64,000 bases of DNA from Chlamydoabsidia padenii (lineage: Eukaryota > Mucoromycota > Mucoromycetes > Mucorales > Cunninghamellaceae): the NCBI GenBank assembly GCA_025330725.1, contig JAIWND010000014.1, positions 372,001 to 436,000 on the forward strand, written 5' to 3'. Shown piece by piece: positions 34,982 through 47,300 of this stretch. Below the pieces are notes generated by a model. That model worked only from the letters and a program-made list of their open reading frames with translations, was not told the origin of the DNA and did no database searches. How positions within the stretch are numbered: the first letter of the stretch is position 1; each line of letters begins with the position of its first letter. The translations under genes were made by a program, and so were the position numbers.

Positions 34982-36380
34982 ATGGTAATTCATCTAATAT
35001 AAAAGCCAAAGAAAGTAATGAATACTAATATGATACAACTTTTTTTGATAGATTCGAAAAAGGACGTTTGACACTGACCCAGCTGATATAACCATGATTG
35101 GAAGTAAAAGTAAAAGATAAAGAGTGCATAATGTGGCCTTAGCCAATGTACATTCACTTACTCTATTGTCTTTTAATTCTTCTTACTGTCAGATAGATCA
35201 TTAGGATACGATAATCAGGCCCCTCAGTCAACCCAGCAGGAACTCATGTATCAGACCAGTACTACAAACACTTTTGCCGCTGATGAAGAAGCTCAGTTGT
35301 TGGCTGAACTTCAAAGGCTGAAAACCCGTGCTACTCAGGTAAACAATTAGTTGGGACTCATAAAACATGTATCATACTAACTTGTTCTTCTTCTTCTTGT
35401 TTTTTTTTTTTTTACTACCATTCTAGCTCGAAAAAAGAGTGACGTTTGCGGAAACTGGCTGTACCGAATTAAAGTATCTCAAGGAAACTGAACCAACAAG
35501 ACAACTTCAAGAATACGAAGAGCTAATTGAAAAACGACGTCAAGGTAAGGCAGGAAACAAATATATATATATAAGGAGGATGTGTATAAGGAATCTAACT
35601 CGATTCATTTTTGGGATCAATTTACAGCATCAAAAGAAGAATTGCGATGTTTGCAGGACTTGGTTAGTGAACAGGAACAACATATCAAGCGACTTACAGC
35701 ACAGGCAACACAATTAAAAGTCGAATTAGATTCAATACAATCTCAAAAAGACCAGACGACAGCAAAGGAGTCGAATCAAATGGAACAAATCAAGGAGCAT
35801 CAGAAAAAGTATAATGCATTGAATCAAAAAGGTAATCAAATAAGAACACATTATATACATAAAAGATCAACTCACATCTTTTGATGGTAGCATCGACACT
35901 CAAGGCGCAACTGGACAAGTTAAGACAAAAAGTAAAAGAAAAGAAGACCCTGACACAGCAACACGATGGAAATCTGGTGAAACATCTACAGGACAAGATG
36001 ATCTTCTTCAAACTACTTACAGGGCTAATCATCGTTGACTATAAAAAGGAAGATTGGGAAAGGGGTGTATTGGAAACATTCAAATGTGATCACCTAGGTA
36101 GAAATACACGTAAGTATCAGAGAACTTTTGTTGATTTGGAATTATATACTCATCCATTCTATCTTTTATACTAGGTATACAATACAAGCTAATATTAATC
36201 GAGGATCATGACGAGGGCACCATGGTCCAATACTGTCCTTTACTGGATGAAATGAATGGCCAGGATTTACCTGACTTTTTGAAATATGATTTGGAATTCG
36301 ATAAAAAGGATGCCAACTTTTTCTTCTCAAAGATCATCTCCTACCTCAACAAAAAACAAAAGGACGGGAATCAATCATAA
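34982..36380 (+). CDS. CSM1: Monopolin subunit Csm1/Pcs1
   Basis: CDS pieces: 34982-34984 (ATG alone), 35052-35103, 35193-35338, 35427-35544, 35628-35831, 35891-36109, 36175-36380; 315 residues. A short N-terminus is followed by a ~150-residue coiled coil (Gln/Glu/Lys/Leu heptads from LAELQRLKTRA to KVKEKKTL). The globular C-terminal domain carries the Csm1 pattern: FFKLLTGLIIVDYKKED, FKCDHLGRNT, IQYKLILIEDHDEG, QYCPLLDE, LPDFLKYDLEFDKKDANFFF and SKIISYL. Csm1 dimers clamp kinetochores (budding yeast meiosis I, with Lrs4) or prevent merotely and organise rDNA (fission yeast Pcs1-Mde4). The exon 2 donor is ambiguous by six bases (35104 or 35110). The first intron directly follows the start codon. 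Confidence 0.88.
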
Positions 36381-36478
36381 TGGGTGTCAAGTGTGTAGCA
36401 TGTAGTTTTAGTTGGCAAATCACATAATAAACTTGAAAACGGGTTTTTAAAATATCGGAATTTGAAATACAATGTTTG

Positions 36479-36518
<40 letters not shown>

Positions 36519-36780
36519 ATGCTCCTTCTTCTGTTGGAGAATCCTCTTTCACTGCCTTTATTTTATTTATTTTTTACTTTGGCTATTGTTACCACAAGGT
36601 ATGTATACATTGCCCTTCTTATCACATTTTGGTTATATTTGGTTATTATTTTAGATTCATAACAGATAAATACGTTTGTTTGATTTTAATGGAATACTAT
36701 TTGTTTACAAGTCATCTTGGTTTTAACTAGTCTTCTCTTTTTTTTTTTTTTTCTAGTCAATTATTCTATTACTCGACTTC
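36381..36780 (+). other. Intergenic with 34-nt poly(T) run
   Basis: AATAAACTTG (36426) likely marks the CSM1 3' end. TCGGAATTTGAAATAC at 36455-36470 is a degenerate recurrent element, directly followed by an uninterrupted T run at 36483-36516. A second T run (36738-36754) lies before the next start. No coding frame other than poly-Phe artefacts. Confidence 0.45.
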
Positions 36781-39155
36781 ATGTCCAATGGTCCTTCTCC
36801 CGGTTTTGAACATCAAGGCTACTCTGGCCTCTCCTCTGTCGGTCTAGCAAGTGCAGCTCAACAACATAATCGACAGCAGCAGCAGCAGCAGCAACAGGAT
36901 ATACTGAATTCTCAACAAGAAGCATTTCCTGGTATGGCAACCTCATCCAACCCAACACTAAACAATGTTGTCCACCAATCCTATGGATCACAACCTACAT
37001 CAATGCCTTTAGGTCCTCTTGGAGGTAAAGACCATCGACAACACCACCAGCACCATCATCATCTTCTCCTTCAACCGTTACAACAACAACAACAACAACA
37101 ACAACAGCAACAACAACAACAACAGCAACAACAACATTCTAGTACTTCATCTGGTGGAAATGGACAACAAAACACTGCGGCTTCAGCAACCATAAATCAA
37201 GACTCTCATTTATATTGTACTGGCTGCCAAACTGTGCGACATGCTAGCTTCTTCCAAGGTGAACGAGACTCCAAATACAATTTATGTGAACTCTGTAAAA
37301 ATCAAGAGTATCAGAAACACAATTATAACATGAAGCGATATGAATATAATCAACAACAAACCAATCAACACTTTGCTCCGAATTCCCAGCTACATCATAA
37401 TCAACATCACCAACAACAATTGTCTGCCCAAAGTCTACAATCTCAACACATTCATTCATCTGCTTCACCAATGGGTTTATCAAACTTGGCTCAGCATCAA
37501 TCATCCTCTGCACCACCTATTCTAGTAAAACATTTATCATCACCACCAGCACACTCTACTTCAATGGCATTACCACCTACAACGATTATTCCTGGTGTCA
37601 GTAACAATCATCATCATAATAACACTAATAACAAATCACACCTTTACTCGGCGGATGCTCTGCGTTCCCAGTCACAACTACAATCTCATTTGATACAACA
37701 TCCACCAATGAATTTACCATTACCTCTGTCTCAACAATCTCATCCTCCTGTATTATCATTACCACATCATCATGCTCATCATCCTTACGAACATACAACT
37801 CAAGAAGAGGGGGATCATCATCAACAACAACAGCAACAGCAACAATCACCAATGCCATCGAGACCTGTTCCTCCTGTGTATGCCGTTAAACAAGAGAATT
37901 TACCTGGTAATCTGCCTCAGCATCTTCAACATTCTTCTCACCATCATTCACAGCAGCAACAGCAGCAACAGCAACACGGGCGTCAAAATCAGCAACCAAT
38001 AGTAGTCTCTCCTCATGTACGAATGAATAGTAATGGTAATGGAAGTGGTGTCGACATGAACCAGGTATCGGTGAAAGTCAACTCCGACTCGACCATGCTC
38101 AGCAAAAACAAGCGACCAACAACTCCATCTAAATCTACCCATCGACTGGATACAAATACAAGTACTAGTGTAAAACCAAGCCATGGCGTCCGAACCAACA
38201 CTGAACTGATGACATTGAATCAATTTGTGATGGCCTTGAAACAACAAGAATCTTTTGATCGGTTACATTATGCTATCGACATTTCTACACTTACTGACCA
38301 ACTACAACCTGGCTCATCAGCTGCCGACGAACAAAAACTGAATGCTGGCTTCACACAAATTGGGCGAAGGATTTGCGAACATGTTTTAGAGGGGACAAGG
38401 TTTAACTTTAGGTAACTATAAAGAAAGAAAGAAAAAAAAAGTATGGAAAAGGTTTACCAAGTACATTTATTTTTTATAGCATGAAGGATCGCCGGCGATC
38501 GACAAAAGCACCAGATACGACATCAACACTTCGCTACTATTGCTCTCAACGGGCTGATATCGTCAAACCACGTAAACCGGACAAGAACAAGCAAACGGAT
38601 CGAACTATCACAGCTATGGGAACTTCGGCTTCGGCATCGAAAGCTCTGAATCGTTATGATTGCTTTGGTGCTTTAACAATCGTCATTGATCTTGCCAAGC
38701 AAACAGCCTACCTCACTTTGAATCACAAGACAACTCATCCTCCTTTTGTCAGCACCAATCACCACAGTATACAGGGCAACAACAATCAACGAAACTCTGA
38801 GCCTCGAAAACGGAAAGACAAAAAACCGAGCAATGCCAAGAAGAAAAAGAAGACAGATGATGATAACTCTGAGCAGGATCCACAGCCACAGTCATCGCAA
38901 ACAACAAACCAACATGTTATACAACATGCGTTGCAGCAAACACAGCCACAACCTCAGCAGTTACAACAGCTACAGCAGAGTCATCACCAGCAACAGCAGT
39001 TACAGAATAATCAACAGCAACAACAGCAGAATCTACATCAACAGCAAGCTCAACAGAATCTACAACAACATCACAGTCAGAATCCACAAATTCATCGAAG
39101 TCCACAACAGCTTCAGCAACAACAACAGCAGCAGCAGTTACAGAATAACCAACAA

Positions 39156-39208
<53 letters not shown>

Positions 39209-39278
39209 GCAGCAGCAGTTACAGAATAACCAACAACAACAGCAACAGCAGCAGTTACAGAATAATCAACAGCAACAA

Positions 39279-39331
<53 letters not shown>

Positions 39332-39349
39332 GCAGCAGCAGCAGCAACA

Positions 39350-39382
<33 letters not shown>

Positions 39383-40028
39383 TGGCTACATGGGTATGAC
39401 AATGAGGGGGGCCTTACCTCCTCCACCTATTCCAACTACACAACAGAACCAGCAACTATTACAACAACATTCACATATACAACACCATCATTTACTTCCA
39501 CCACCTTCAGGGACACTTCTCCCTCCTCCTTCAACCATTGCCCTTCCAGCCACACCAACATCTACATCAATCAACTCACAACAGAACAGTATGAATAATG
39601 CTACAATGGTAACGGGTGTGCCACCTTCAACAGTGTCATCATCATCAACAATGGTACCACTTCCTACCGTCTCGCCTTCTCTTTTAGTACAAAGACAATT
39701 TGACGCACTAAGGCAACGGGTATTGGAATTCGATCATCTATTGGGACAACAACAAGCTTTACGAAATAAAAAGTTTTTACAAGTGGCAACAGATGCATTT
39801 GCTACGGCGCATGAAATGTTAAGTGCCTGCCAAGCTCATGATCAACAACAACAACGATTACAACATCATCACCATCACCATCTGTTTGGCAATTCTCAAC
39901 ATGGATCAGCAGCACCATCGTCCTCCTCCTCTCCCTCCTCTTCTTCACCCTCTCCATCACCCTCATTACCATTGGCCACTTCAAAATATACCATTCACTA
40001 CAACAAAAAAGGCGACGGTTTAGATTAG
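36781..40028 (+). CDS. Very Gln-rich putative transcription factor with two zinc-binding modules
   Basis: Exons 36781-38411 and 38480-40028; 1059 residues. Poly-Gln and His/Gln-rich segments dominate. At residues ~143-175 there is a C-x2-C...C-x2-C module (LYCTGCQTVRHASFFQGERD, then YNLCELCKNQEY). Spanning the intron and following it is a second module: RYYCSQRADIVKPRKPDK, a spacer with R..TAMG, RYDCFGALTIVIDLAKQTAY and LTLNHKTTHPPF. That C...C...HxxxxH layout recalls WRKY-GCM1/MULE-derived zinc fingers in other fungi. The C-terminus has a leucine-containing helix (FDALRQRVLEFDHLLGQQQA). Gln-rich activators are common in this type of protein, so transcription regulation is the likely role (inference). 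The long Q tract lies between the second zinc module and the C-terminus. Confidence 0.75.
39115..39382. repeat. CAG/CAA repeat tract (poly-Gln), about 268 bp
   Basis: Near-continuous CAR codons interrupted by repeated CAGTTACAGAATAAYCAACA units (LQNNQ at about 39137, 39220, 39253). The LQNNQ interruptions recur with flanking sequence nearly intact, indicating expansion by unit duplication as well as slippage. The final uninterrupted run is about 39 Gln codons. Other frames give poly-Ser/Asn and poly-Ala/Val and are not coding. Confidence 0.95.
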
Positions 40029-40490
40029 ATTAAACAATGTGGGTGTGATTGGAATAGATATCTATTGGTCAAGATTGCTTCCATGGTTTTTTTATTCTAC
40101 TAGTTATAATGTATATAGTCTTTGTGATGTCTGTTTTTCAATTAATTAACAAATAAAAAAGATAAATGGAACGGTTTATTTTGTATTCCTATTATGTATA
40201 TAGTATTTGTGTATTTATTGTGAGGCAGCATTAAAGAAAAAAAAAAAAAGATCTTTATTGTATATAGCATTGATGATGATATTGACAAGGCGGTACATAG
40301 GGATGCATGGATTAAAAATAAAGTCATAAAACATAGGAAGAATATGAAGACAGAATGAATGGATTTGGGTATACATATGATTCCAGCACGTGGATGGGAA
40401 GGGGGTGGGTAAAAAGGGAATACTACATCTACTAAATATATAAACTACAACTACAAAAGCCCTATAAATAACACTATTACCAAACCCAAG
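40029..40490. other. Intergenic between converging genes, nothing recognised
   Basis: AATAAA-type signals at 40152 and 40316, a poly-A run (40236-40249), and no coding frame or element. Confidence 0.4.
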
Positions 40491-41054
40491 TTACCCAATC
40501 ATCGAATTCCGTTTCTTTCTTGAGAAGACCGAGGTAAATTTCTTGGTGAGAGAGGAAGGAGAGAAGGGTAAAGGTGACAATGGAGTGACGGGAGAAGGTT
40601 GTTTGTCTTCTTCATCACTAGAGTCGTCGTCGTCCAATGGAGAGAGCCAAGGGGAAGGTGAGAGTGGTGGCGTAGAAGGTGCAATGGATGAAGTAGAAGA
40701 GAATCGTCGTTCTGGTGATACAGGTCGGTTTCTTGTTGATACCACATAGTGTTGGTTAATGACCGGTCGCAAGTCCAGTTTCTGAGGTGGTCGTCGGGCA
40801 TGAGATGGCCAAGTATCTTTGGAGTTTTCAATACTGGAAACCAATCGATCAAAAGAATCGTATTCGGCTTCGTAAACATGGACTTGAGGTGGATCTGGAC
40901 TGAATCGGACGTGGCGACTGTTTCGTTGTTGTTCGATAGCTTGTTGTTCTTGTTGTACTTTTAAAAAGAATTGTTCAAGATCCACGCGCTTGCCTCGTCC
41001 ATAGTAAGTGCTAGGCCAGGCTGTTGAATCCACTTGTACGGTTTCTATTGACAT
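40491..41054 (-). CDS. Hypothetical Ser/Pro-rich protein with a PP1-docking-like motif
   Basis: Single exon, 187 residues; the start at 41054 (MSIETVQVDSTAWPS) is taken because the upstream in-frame extension is Phe/Leu-rich from a T tract. The N-terminal half has a conserved-looking block: YGRGKRVDLEQFFLKVQQEQ, NSRHVRFSPDPPQVHVYEAE and YDSFDRLVSSIE. RHVRF fits the RVxF consensus by which regulatory proteins bind protein phosphatase 1, but five residues can match by chance. The C-terminal half is Ser/Pro-rich with repeated SP/TP sites (candidate CDK or MAPK sites), an acidic DDDDSSDEED and a basic end. I do not recognise the family. Confidence 0.65.
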   Translation of the reverse strand: MSIETVQVDSTAWPSTYYGRGKRVDLEQFFLKVQQEQQAIEQQRNSRHVRFSPDPPQVHVYEAEYDSFDRLVSSIENSKDTWPSHARRPPQKLDLRPVINQHYVVSTRNRPVSPERRFSSTSSIAPSTPPLSPSPWLSPLDDDDSSDEEDKQPSPVTPLSPLPFSPSSLTKKFTSVFSRKKRNSMIG

Positions 41055-41655
41055 TATATGTAAAATACAGGTTATTTTGAGTTTTTTGGGGTTAGAGTGA
41101 GTATTCAAAAGAAGAAAAGTTTTTATTTTTACCATTGTATTGTTCACTTTTTGTACCAAAAGAGAAAGAAGAAAAGAAAAAGGAGTGTGAGAGGGGATTG
41201 AACAAATCATTTCTTTTGAATTGGGCACGCATTTGTAATGGCCCGTGAACGGGAATTGAAATTGTCAAACCACATGATTTGAGTGGTCCAATGTGATTGT
41301 TTCCTTAGATCATGAGGGGGAGACCAATTATAAAAATAGCGGAGGGGGTGGATGATTTACATGGGGTGGACTACATGAGTGGTTTTAGATGATTTTCTAT
41401 AATGCATGAACATTTCTAGAGAGCTTTGTTTTCAATTCCCGGTGACAACGATGGAATGACATTGGTCGCACCCCTTGTACTGAACTGGCATTTACCACAG
41501 GGGGGCACAAAGGTACTTGTTTCTTTGATCGTAATTCTTGTAGTTGCCTTTTTCAGAATTTGAAATCCCGGCACTTGGATTTGATGTCTGGTTTTCAAAA
41601 GAAAAAAAAAAAAAAAAAAGTCGTGCTTTTTCTTTCTTCTCCATATTACAGTCTC
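41055..41655. promoter_or_regulatory. Divergent promoter with three recurrent elements, hypothetical gene / PET112
   Basis: Copies: ACGGGAATTGAAATT at 41249-41263, TTTTCAATTCCCGG at 41429-41442, and TTTGAAATCCCGG at 41560-41572. The last lies ~85 bp upstream of the PET112 ATG. The middle stretch (41290-41420) is G-rich and lacks a coding frame. Confidence 0.5.
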
Positions 41656-44024
41656 ATGTTACGAACAACCACTTTTCTGGCACGAAGACCTATTGGGATT
41701 AGGGCAGCCACCTATGCAACACTACGAACAATAAAAGAAGGCTGGGAAGCTGTCATTGGTGTTGAAGTCCATGCTCAAATCAATACGAAAACAAAACTCT
41801 TCTCAGGTAATAAACCAGCAAAGTGTCTTGATTACATTGTATTAACTCTTTTTTATTATCATTATCATTGGTAGATTCACCTACTTCTTTTAATGAACCT
41901 ATCAACACCAATGTATCAATTGTTGATGCTGCATACCCTGGCGTACAACCGGTAAGTCACCTGAAACAGTATCTTGCCCTGGACATGACTATAAACAACA
42001 TTTATATAGCGCTTGAATGAACACGCGGTGCAACTTGCTATTAAAACAGCCCTGGCATTAAACTCGGATATCCAAACAAGATCGACCTTTGACCGAAAAC
42101 ATTACTTTTACCCTGATTTGCCCCAAGGATATCAAATCACTCAACAACGAGGTAAAGCAAAACAAAAACAAAAGTATACAATAAGGCAAAACAACTAATA
42201 TTAGTATATAGAACCTATTGCAAGAGGTGGTAGGATACAATTAACACAACTGGATGGGCTATCAAAAGATATTGTGGTTGGTATACATCAATTACAATTA
42301 GAACAGGTAAAATAACTTGACTTTATAAAAAGAGAACGGATGACTCAATTATTGTTCTACTAGGACACGGGGAAAAGTATCCATGACATGCGACCAGGAT
42401 ATACTTTATTGGATCTCAACAGGGCCGGAACAGGATTAATGGAAATCGTCACTAAACCGGATTTAAGGTAAAACGAACACTTGATTGATGACATTGGAGT
42501 ATTCACTTGTCTTTTATGTTATATAGATCATCCCTTGAAGCAGGATTACTAGTCAAGAAACTTCAAGCTATCTTACGGTGTGTAGGATCATCCAAGGCTA
42601 ATATGGAAGAGGTAAAAAAAAAAAAAAGTAGTTAGTGGATGTGATTGGACACAATACAAGCAATAATCTCTCTCTCTCTTTTAAGGGATCAATGCGTTGT
42701 GACATTAATGTGTCAGTACATAGACTGGATGAACCCTTTGGAATTCGCTGTGAACTGAAAAACTTGAACAGCGTACGATTCTTATCATTGGCCATTGGTA
42801 AACTAATGCATACCATAAGATGATTGACTCACCTTTATTGATATGATGGAAATAGATGCGGAAATCGAAAGACAGATCAATATATTGGAATCAGGTGGAT
42901 CTATTCAACCAGAAACAAGAGGATTTGATGCATCAACAAATACAACATTTAAATTACGAGGGAAAGAATCAGCACCTGATTATCGATATATGCCCGAACC
43001 TGATTTGCCTCCTTTATTACTGAATCAGGTAAATCATAAAATGGGATTTGGAGAAAATATACAAACTTGAACTTTTTTTTTTTTTTTCCCACTAGGAATA
43101 CATCAATCAAATCAAATCAAATCTACCGGAACTACCTGATCAATGCCGATCCCGAATCATGCAATCATACAATATGACTTTGACTGAAGCCAATATCCTG
43201 ATGAATGAACCTGGTAGTTTGGAATTCTTTGAAAAGGTAATCAATCAAAGAAAATGGAATGACAATGATAACCTTTTTGTTTGAGCTCAGGTTTGCCATG
43301 GTCGAAACACAAAAGTAGCATTAAATTGGTAATATCAATATAATTCAAATCCCGCTTTTGATCAGTGATTGCTAACATCTTTACTTTTAGGACACTACAT
43401 GAACTATTCGGTCAACTGGCAGGCGATCATCTCACCTTTGAAGAGAATCCTATCTCTGTACAACAGCTCGGCTCATTGATTGATCTTATCCATGATGGCA
43501 CTATTACAGGTAATTGAATAGATCCAATACTTTTATTGCGCAAAAGCTACTCTTGTTTTTAACCATTTGACTTTGATCTTCTCCTCCTATAGGTCCCACT
43601 GGTAAAAATGTACTAAAGGTGATGGTACAATCCAAATCCAATCAGATGCCTCGGGATATTGTTGAAGAAAAAGGGTGGCTCCGAATAGGTGATGCAGCTT
43701 CCTTGAAATCATTATGTGAATCCATAATACAAAGAAACCCCGACAAGGTAAAGATAAATCCAAAACAAATGATAAATGCTCAGCTTTTTTTTTGGGGGGG
43801 GGGGCGCATTCAAATTTTAGGCTATCACGATTCAACAAGGGGATCCGAAAATGTTTAAATGGTTTATTGGACAAGTCATGAGGGAAACCAAAGGGCTGGC
43901 CGATCCAGTGGCATTGAATCAAATCCTCTCGGAATCCTTGGGCTGTAAATTAGAAGACATGGATGCGGGATCTACCTCAAAGAAGTCCAAGAAGAAATCC
44001 AAAAAAGGTGGTCCTAGTCATTAG
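41656..44024 (+). CDS. PET112: Mitochondrial Glu-tRNA(Gln) amidotransferase subunit B
   Basis: Thirteen exons: 41656-41806, 41875-41951, 42010-42151, 42212-42306, 42364-42467, 42527-42611, 42686-42797, 42856-43028, 43096-43236, 43291-43328, 43391-43509, 43593-43747, 43821-44024; 531 residues. GatB is the kinase/transferase subunit that converts Glu-tRNA(Gln) to Gln-tRNA(Gln) in mitochondria. The presequence is basic ([20 protein letters not shown]). Family blocks: [86 protein letters not shown], and the YqeY-like tail with [11 protein letters not shown]. The C-terminus is Lys/Ser-rich. The tenth intron (43329-43390, 62 bp) contains the recurrent element TTCAAATCCCGC, unusual because it lies inside a gene. 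Confidence 0.96.
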
Positions 44025-44357
44025 TGTCATACTGTAGATAGAATAGATTGTGTATACTTTTTTTTTAAAAAAAAAATCAAATCAGTAAAACAAATACATA
44101 GGCAGGATCTTTATTATAGTAATATTGTATCATATTGGAGTATGGGTAACAAAGTAATGGTGATGAAGATGGTTTTTATTGTTTAGAAGAATAACAAGCT
44201 ATGACGGGAGGGTTGGGGGGGGGTATAAAGTATATGATGCCAGTGATAGAATCAATAAGGATGTGTCTATTTGTAAATCGTGGTCATTAGGTGGTCCGTG
44301 ATGCCTATTAGGAATTTTTTTTTTTTAAAAAAACAGACATGTTAATGACAAATATAG
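44025..44357. other. Short intergenic between converging PET112 and APC5
   Basis: A/T runs at 44058-44078 and 44317-44332 and a G run at 44214-44222. No element or frame. Confidence 0.4.
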
Positions 44358-47300
44358 TTACATTCTTTGGTGCTGACGAATCATTACCTGTTTTTTCCTA
44401 TGAGCTTCCATTGCTTTGGCATATACATCATTCATTTCCCGAGTCAGCTCTTGAGAGTCTATTAACAGTATCTATATAAAAAAGGATCAGTCAGTTATCC
44501 ATCATCCTTCGTTTTTTTTTTTGTCCTGAGCATTAGACTTACGTTCGGTGTTGAGCATTCGATAAGGTACAACGCCTTGTCAGTATCATTGGAAAGTTTC
44601 AAATACGCATTGGCGAGTTCGATGGTGGTACGGTAGTAGTTGAATGCATCATGTGCTTGCTTGCACATCGCTAATGATTCTTCCAAAAGATCAATTGCCG
44701 TTTCCACCTTTTCGTTGTTCTATAAATAAAATAATGAGTGACAACCGCCCTCTTTTTTTTTTTTTTTTTTTGTAGTTTGCTTACCATATATAGATGAGCG
44801 CGAAGTGTCAGATTCTTCGCCAAAAGAGACCCATCATTAGCTTCCTTTAACGCTTCATGTGATTCCCTGAGAATATGCAAAGCCTTGCATGAAATAAAGT
44901 CCGTTAGTACAGCAAATCTTCTTAATATATATGTATATTATTCTTACCAATTCATAATCTTCCCGAGCAACACATTCTTCCGCTTGTCGATGGAGGGCTT
45001 CAAAGTAACGTTGTCGTTTTTCTGGTTGTAGGAGATCCAATTGATTGACTTGACCATCGAGAGTATTTTGTAGGGCGTCCCTAAAAGTAGATGATAAGGT
45101 CAAGTAACTCTGCATTTGCATATATAAAACTTACTTTGGATTCAGTTGAGCCTGTACTTTTAAAAAAGCTTGTTTCCATGGCAAGGACATGATAGTTTGT
45201 TCGGGATGAAGTGCCGCAAATCGTTCAAGGTATTCCATCGCCAGCAAGTGATTGCCATTGGTATAGTGCTATGATATAACCATAAATAGAAAGGTAAATC
45301 ACAGGGTTAGCGCGCACATATTATTTGTTATTCCTTACCATATCTGAAGCCATCAAATAAAGCTTTTCCATGTCATCCATAGTTCCTTCATTTTCCTGCA
45401 GTGCCATCTTCATATACGTTTCAGATAAAACAGAGTTACCTACACCAAAAGAAGAAGTCAAAAAGTATGATGATTAGATTCAAAGAGCATGTGTGTTACC
45501 TTGAGTTACTTTTTTTTTTTTTTTGTTTTTTGTTTTTTTGTTTTTTTATTCTGGGGTACTTACCATAATGTTTCCATGTTTTAAACTTGATCATATTGTA
45601 GGGCAAGTTGATGTAACCAACACCACGCATTGATGCTTGAATATTGGATTGGAAGAGTGTTCGGAATACAGTAAAAGGAGAATCACCCTACAAAAGTAAT
45701 AAAATGAATGCATGAATGATACCCGATCCATTCAATCAAATGTAAACAAGGTGATCATGGGGACATGTTACTTACACGCTGTAGCATATCCTGAGCCTGG
45801 GATAATTGGAAGATACTTGCCAGATAGATGCTGTTATCCAATTTTTCAGGTTTGGTACTATTGACGATTTCCACCGCATCATTCGTTTTGTATTGTCCAT
45901 TCAGAGTACCTTTAACAAAAGAGATCCAACTAGAATATAGTAAACATATCATTTAGTAAATATCGGGACACCTATTCCGGTATGCCGCACCTTTGTATTT
46001 CATTTAAACAATCATCATCATGGTATTCACGTGCCACATTCATCGCATCTTCAAATGCCTACATAATAGAATTAAAAAAAGTAAATAAAAAAAGTTTATT
46101 AATATAATGTTGATTAGTATGTTCATTGCTTACATAGAGTGCATCACGACTATGACCAAACTTGGCTTCCAAAACGCCGAGATTCAGTAAAGCATATTGG
46201 TACAATGGCCTACAAAAGAGAGAGAGAGAGAGAGAGATATTAAAGTCCAGGCAGCATATTGTTTTGTTTTGTTTTTTTGATCCACTTACGTTCCCTTGCT
46301 TAAAAAGCAGTAATCAAAAAAGCGATGTAGATTAGAGACAGCGCCTTCATATTCAGCTGTGCGAATATAATTCAGGAATCTATACAAAGTGATAAATAAT
46401 GTGAGTTACAAATCACATAATAGATTCATTCACCCTCTATTGTTTACCTGACTTGATGGATCTTTCCTATATCAGGTGCGTTCTTTTGAAGGTAGTCCAA
46501 GTATCTATGGAGCATAGCAGGAGGTATATCACTTGTCCCAGTTTTTTCAATCATTTCCGCTTGTCGTGTCAAAAAGAGATCCATTTGATGATCCGATACC
46601 CAACCTAAGAATAATAAAGATTAAAAAAATAAAAAATAAAAAAAAGATGATATTTTACTTACCCCCCAGTTGATAAGATGGATTCAAGTTGACAGGATCC
46701 CTAATATTAAAAGATCTTGATCTAGTGAGAGATCCACTGCTATCATCACTAGTATCCATCCATTTTGTTCGTTTGTTGTTGATGATTGCTGTGCGATTAC
46801 TAAAACAGTGATTGTTGCTTTTCCCGTCGATTATCATGGTCTCCAGTTGTCGATCATCCATAGCTTGAGTGACATAGGCCCGGTAGATTTCAAAGATTTC
46901 AGTGATTTGTTGGACTGATGATTGAAAGTATTCGATCCGACACCTACGAACATACAAGCCAAAGACACTGGCACCATCCTATACAAGTCAAGTATAATTA
47001 GTACTAAAAAAAAAAAAAAGTATGGCGTCATCATCATCATCCTACTTACCAATACAGCAATATCAGCACCTGTCTATTTGATCATATCATTATTATAAAA
47101 ACAGGTTAGTAACATCATTCCCGTTTTAGACCCATTGGTTCCAGTATAACTTACCTCGTCCGCCTTTTCTTCCATAATATCGATGAGAGCTAGTAATAAA
47201 TGATACGTATCAGGTTAATAGTCCCGTTCCCCTTCCATGTGTTATTCTTATGTCGCTACTTACAAAACATAAACTGGAAGAGACTATCGGGATCTTGAAT

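Noticed and set aside
36472..36730. Three overlapping Phe-rich frames
   Set aside because: Translations of the 34-nt T run.
38746..39426. Long poly-Ser/Asn (plus) and poly-Ala/Val (minus) frames
   Set aside because: Shifted or antisense readings of the CAG/CAA tract of the Gln-rich gene.
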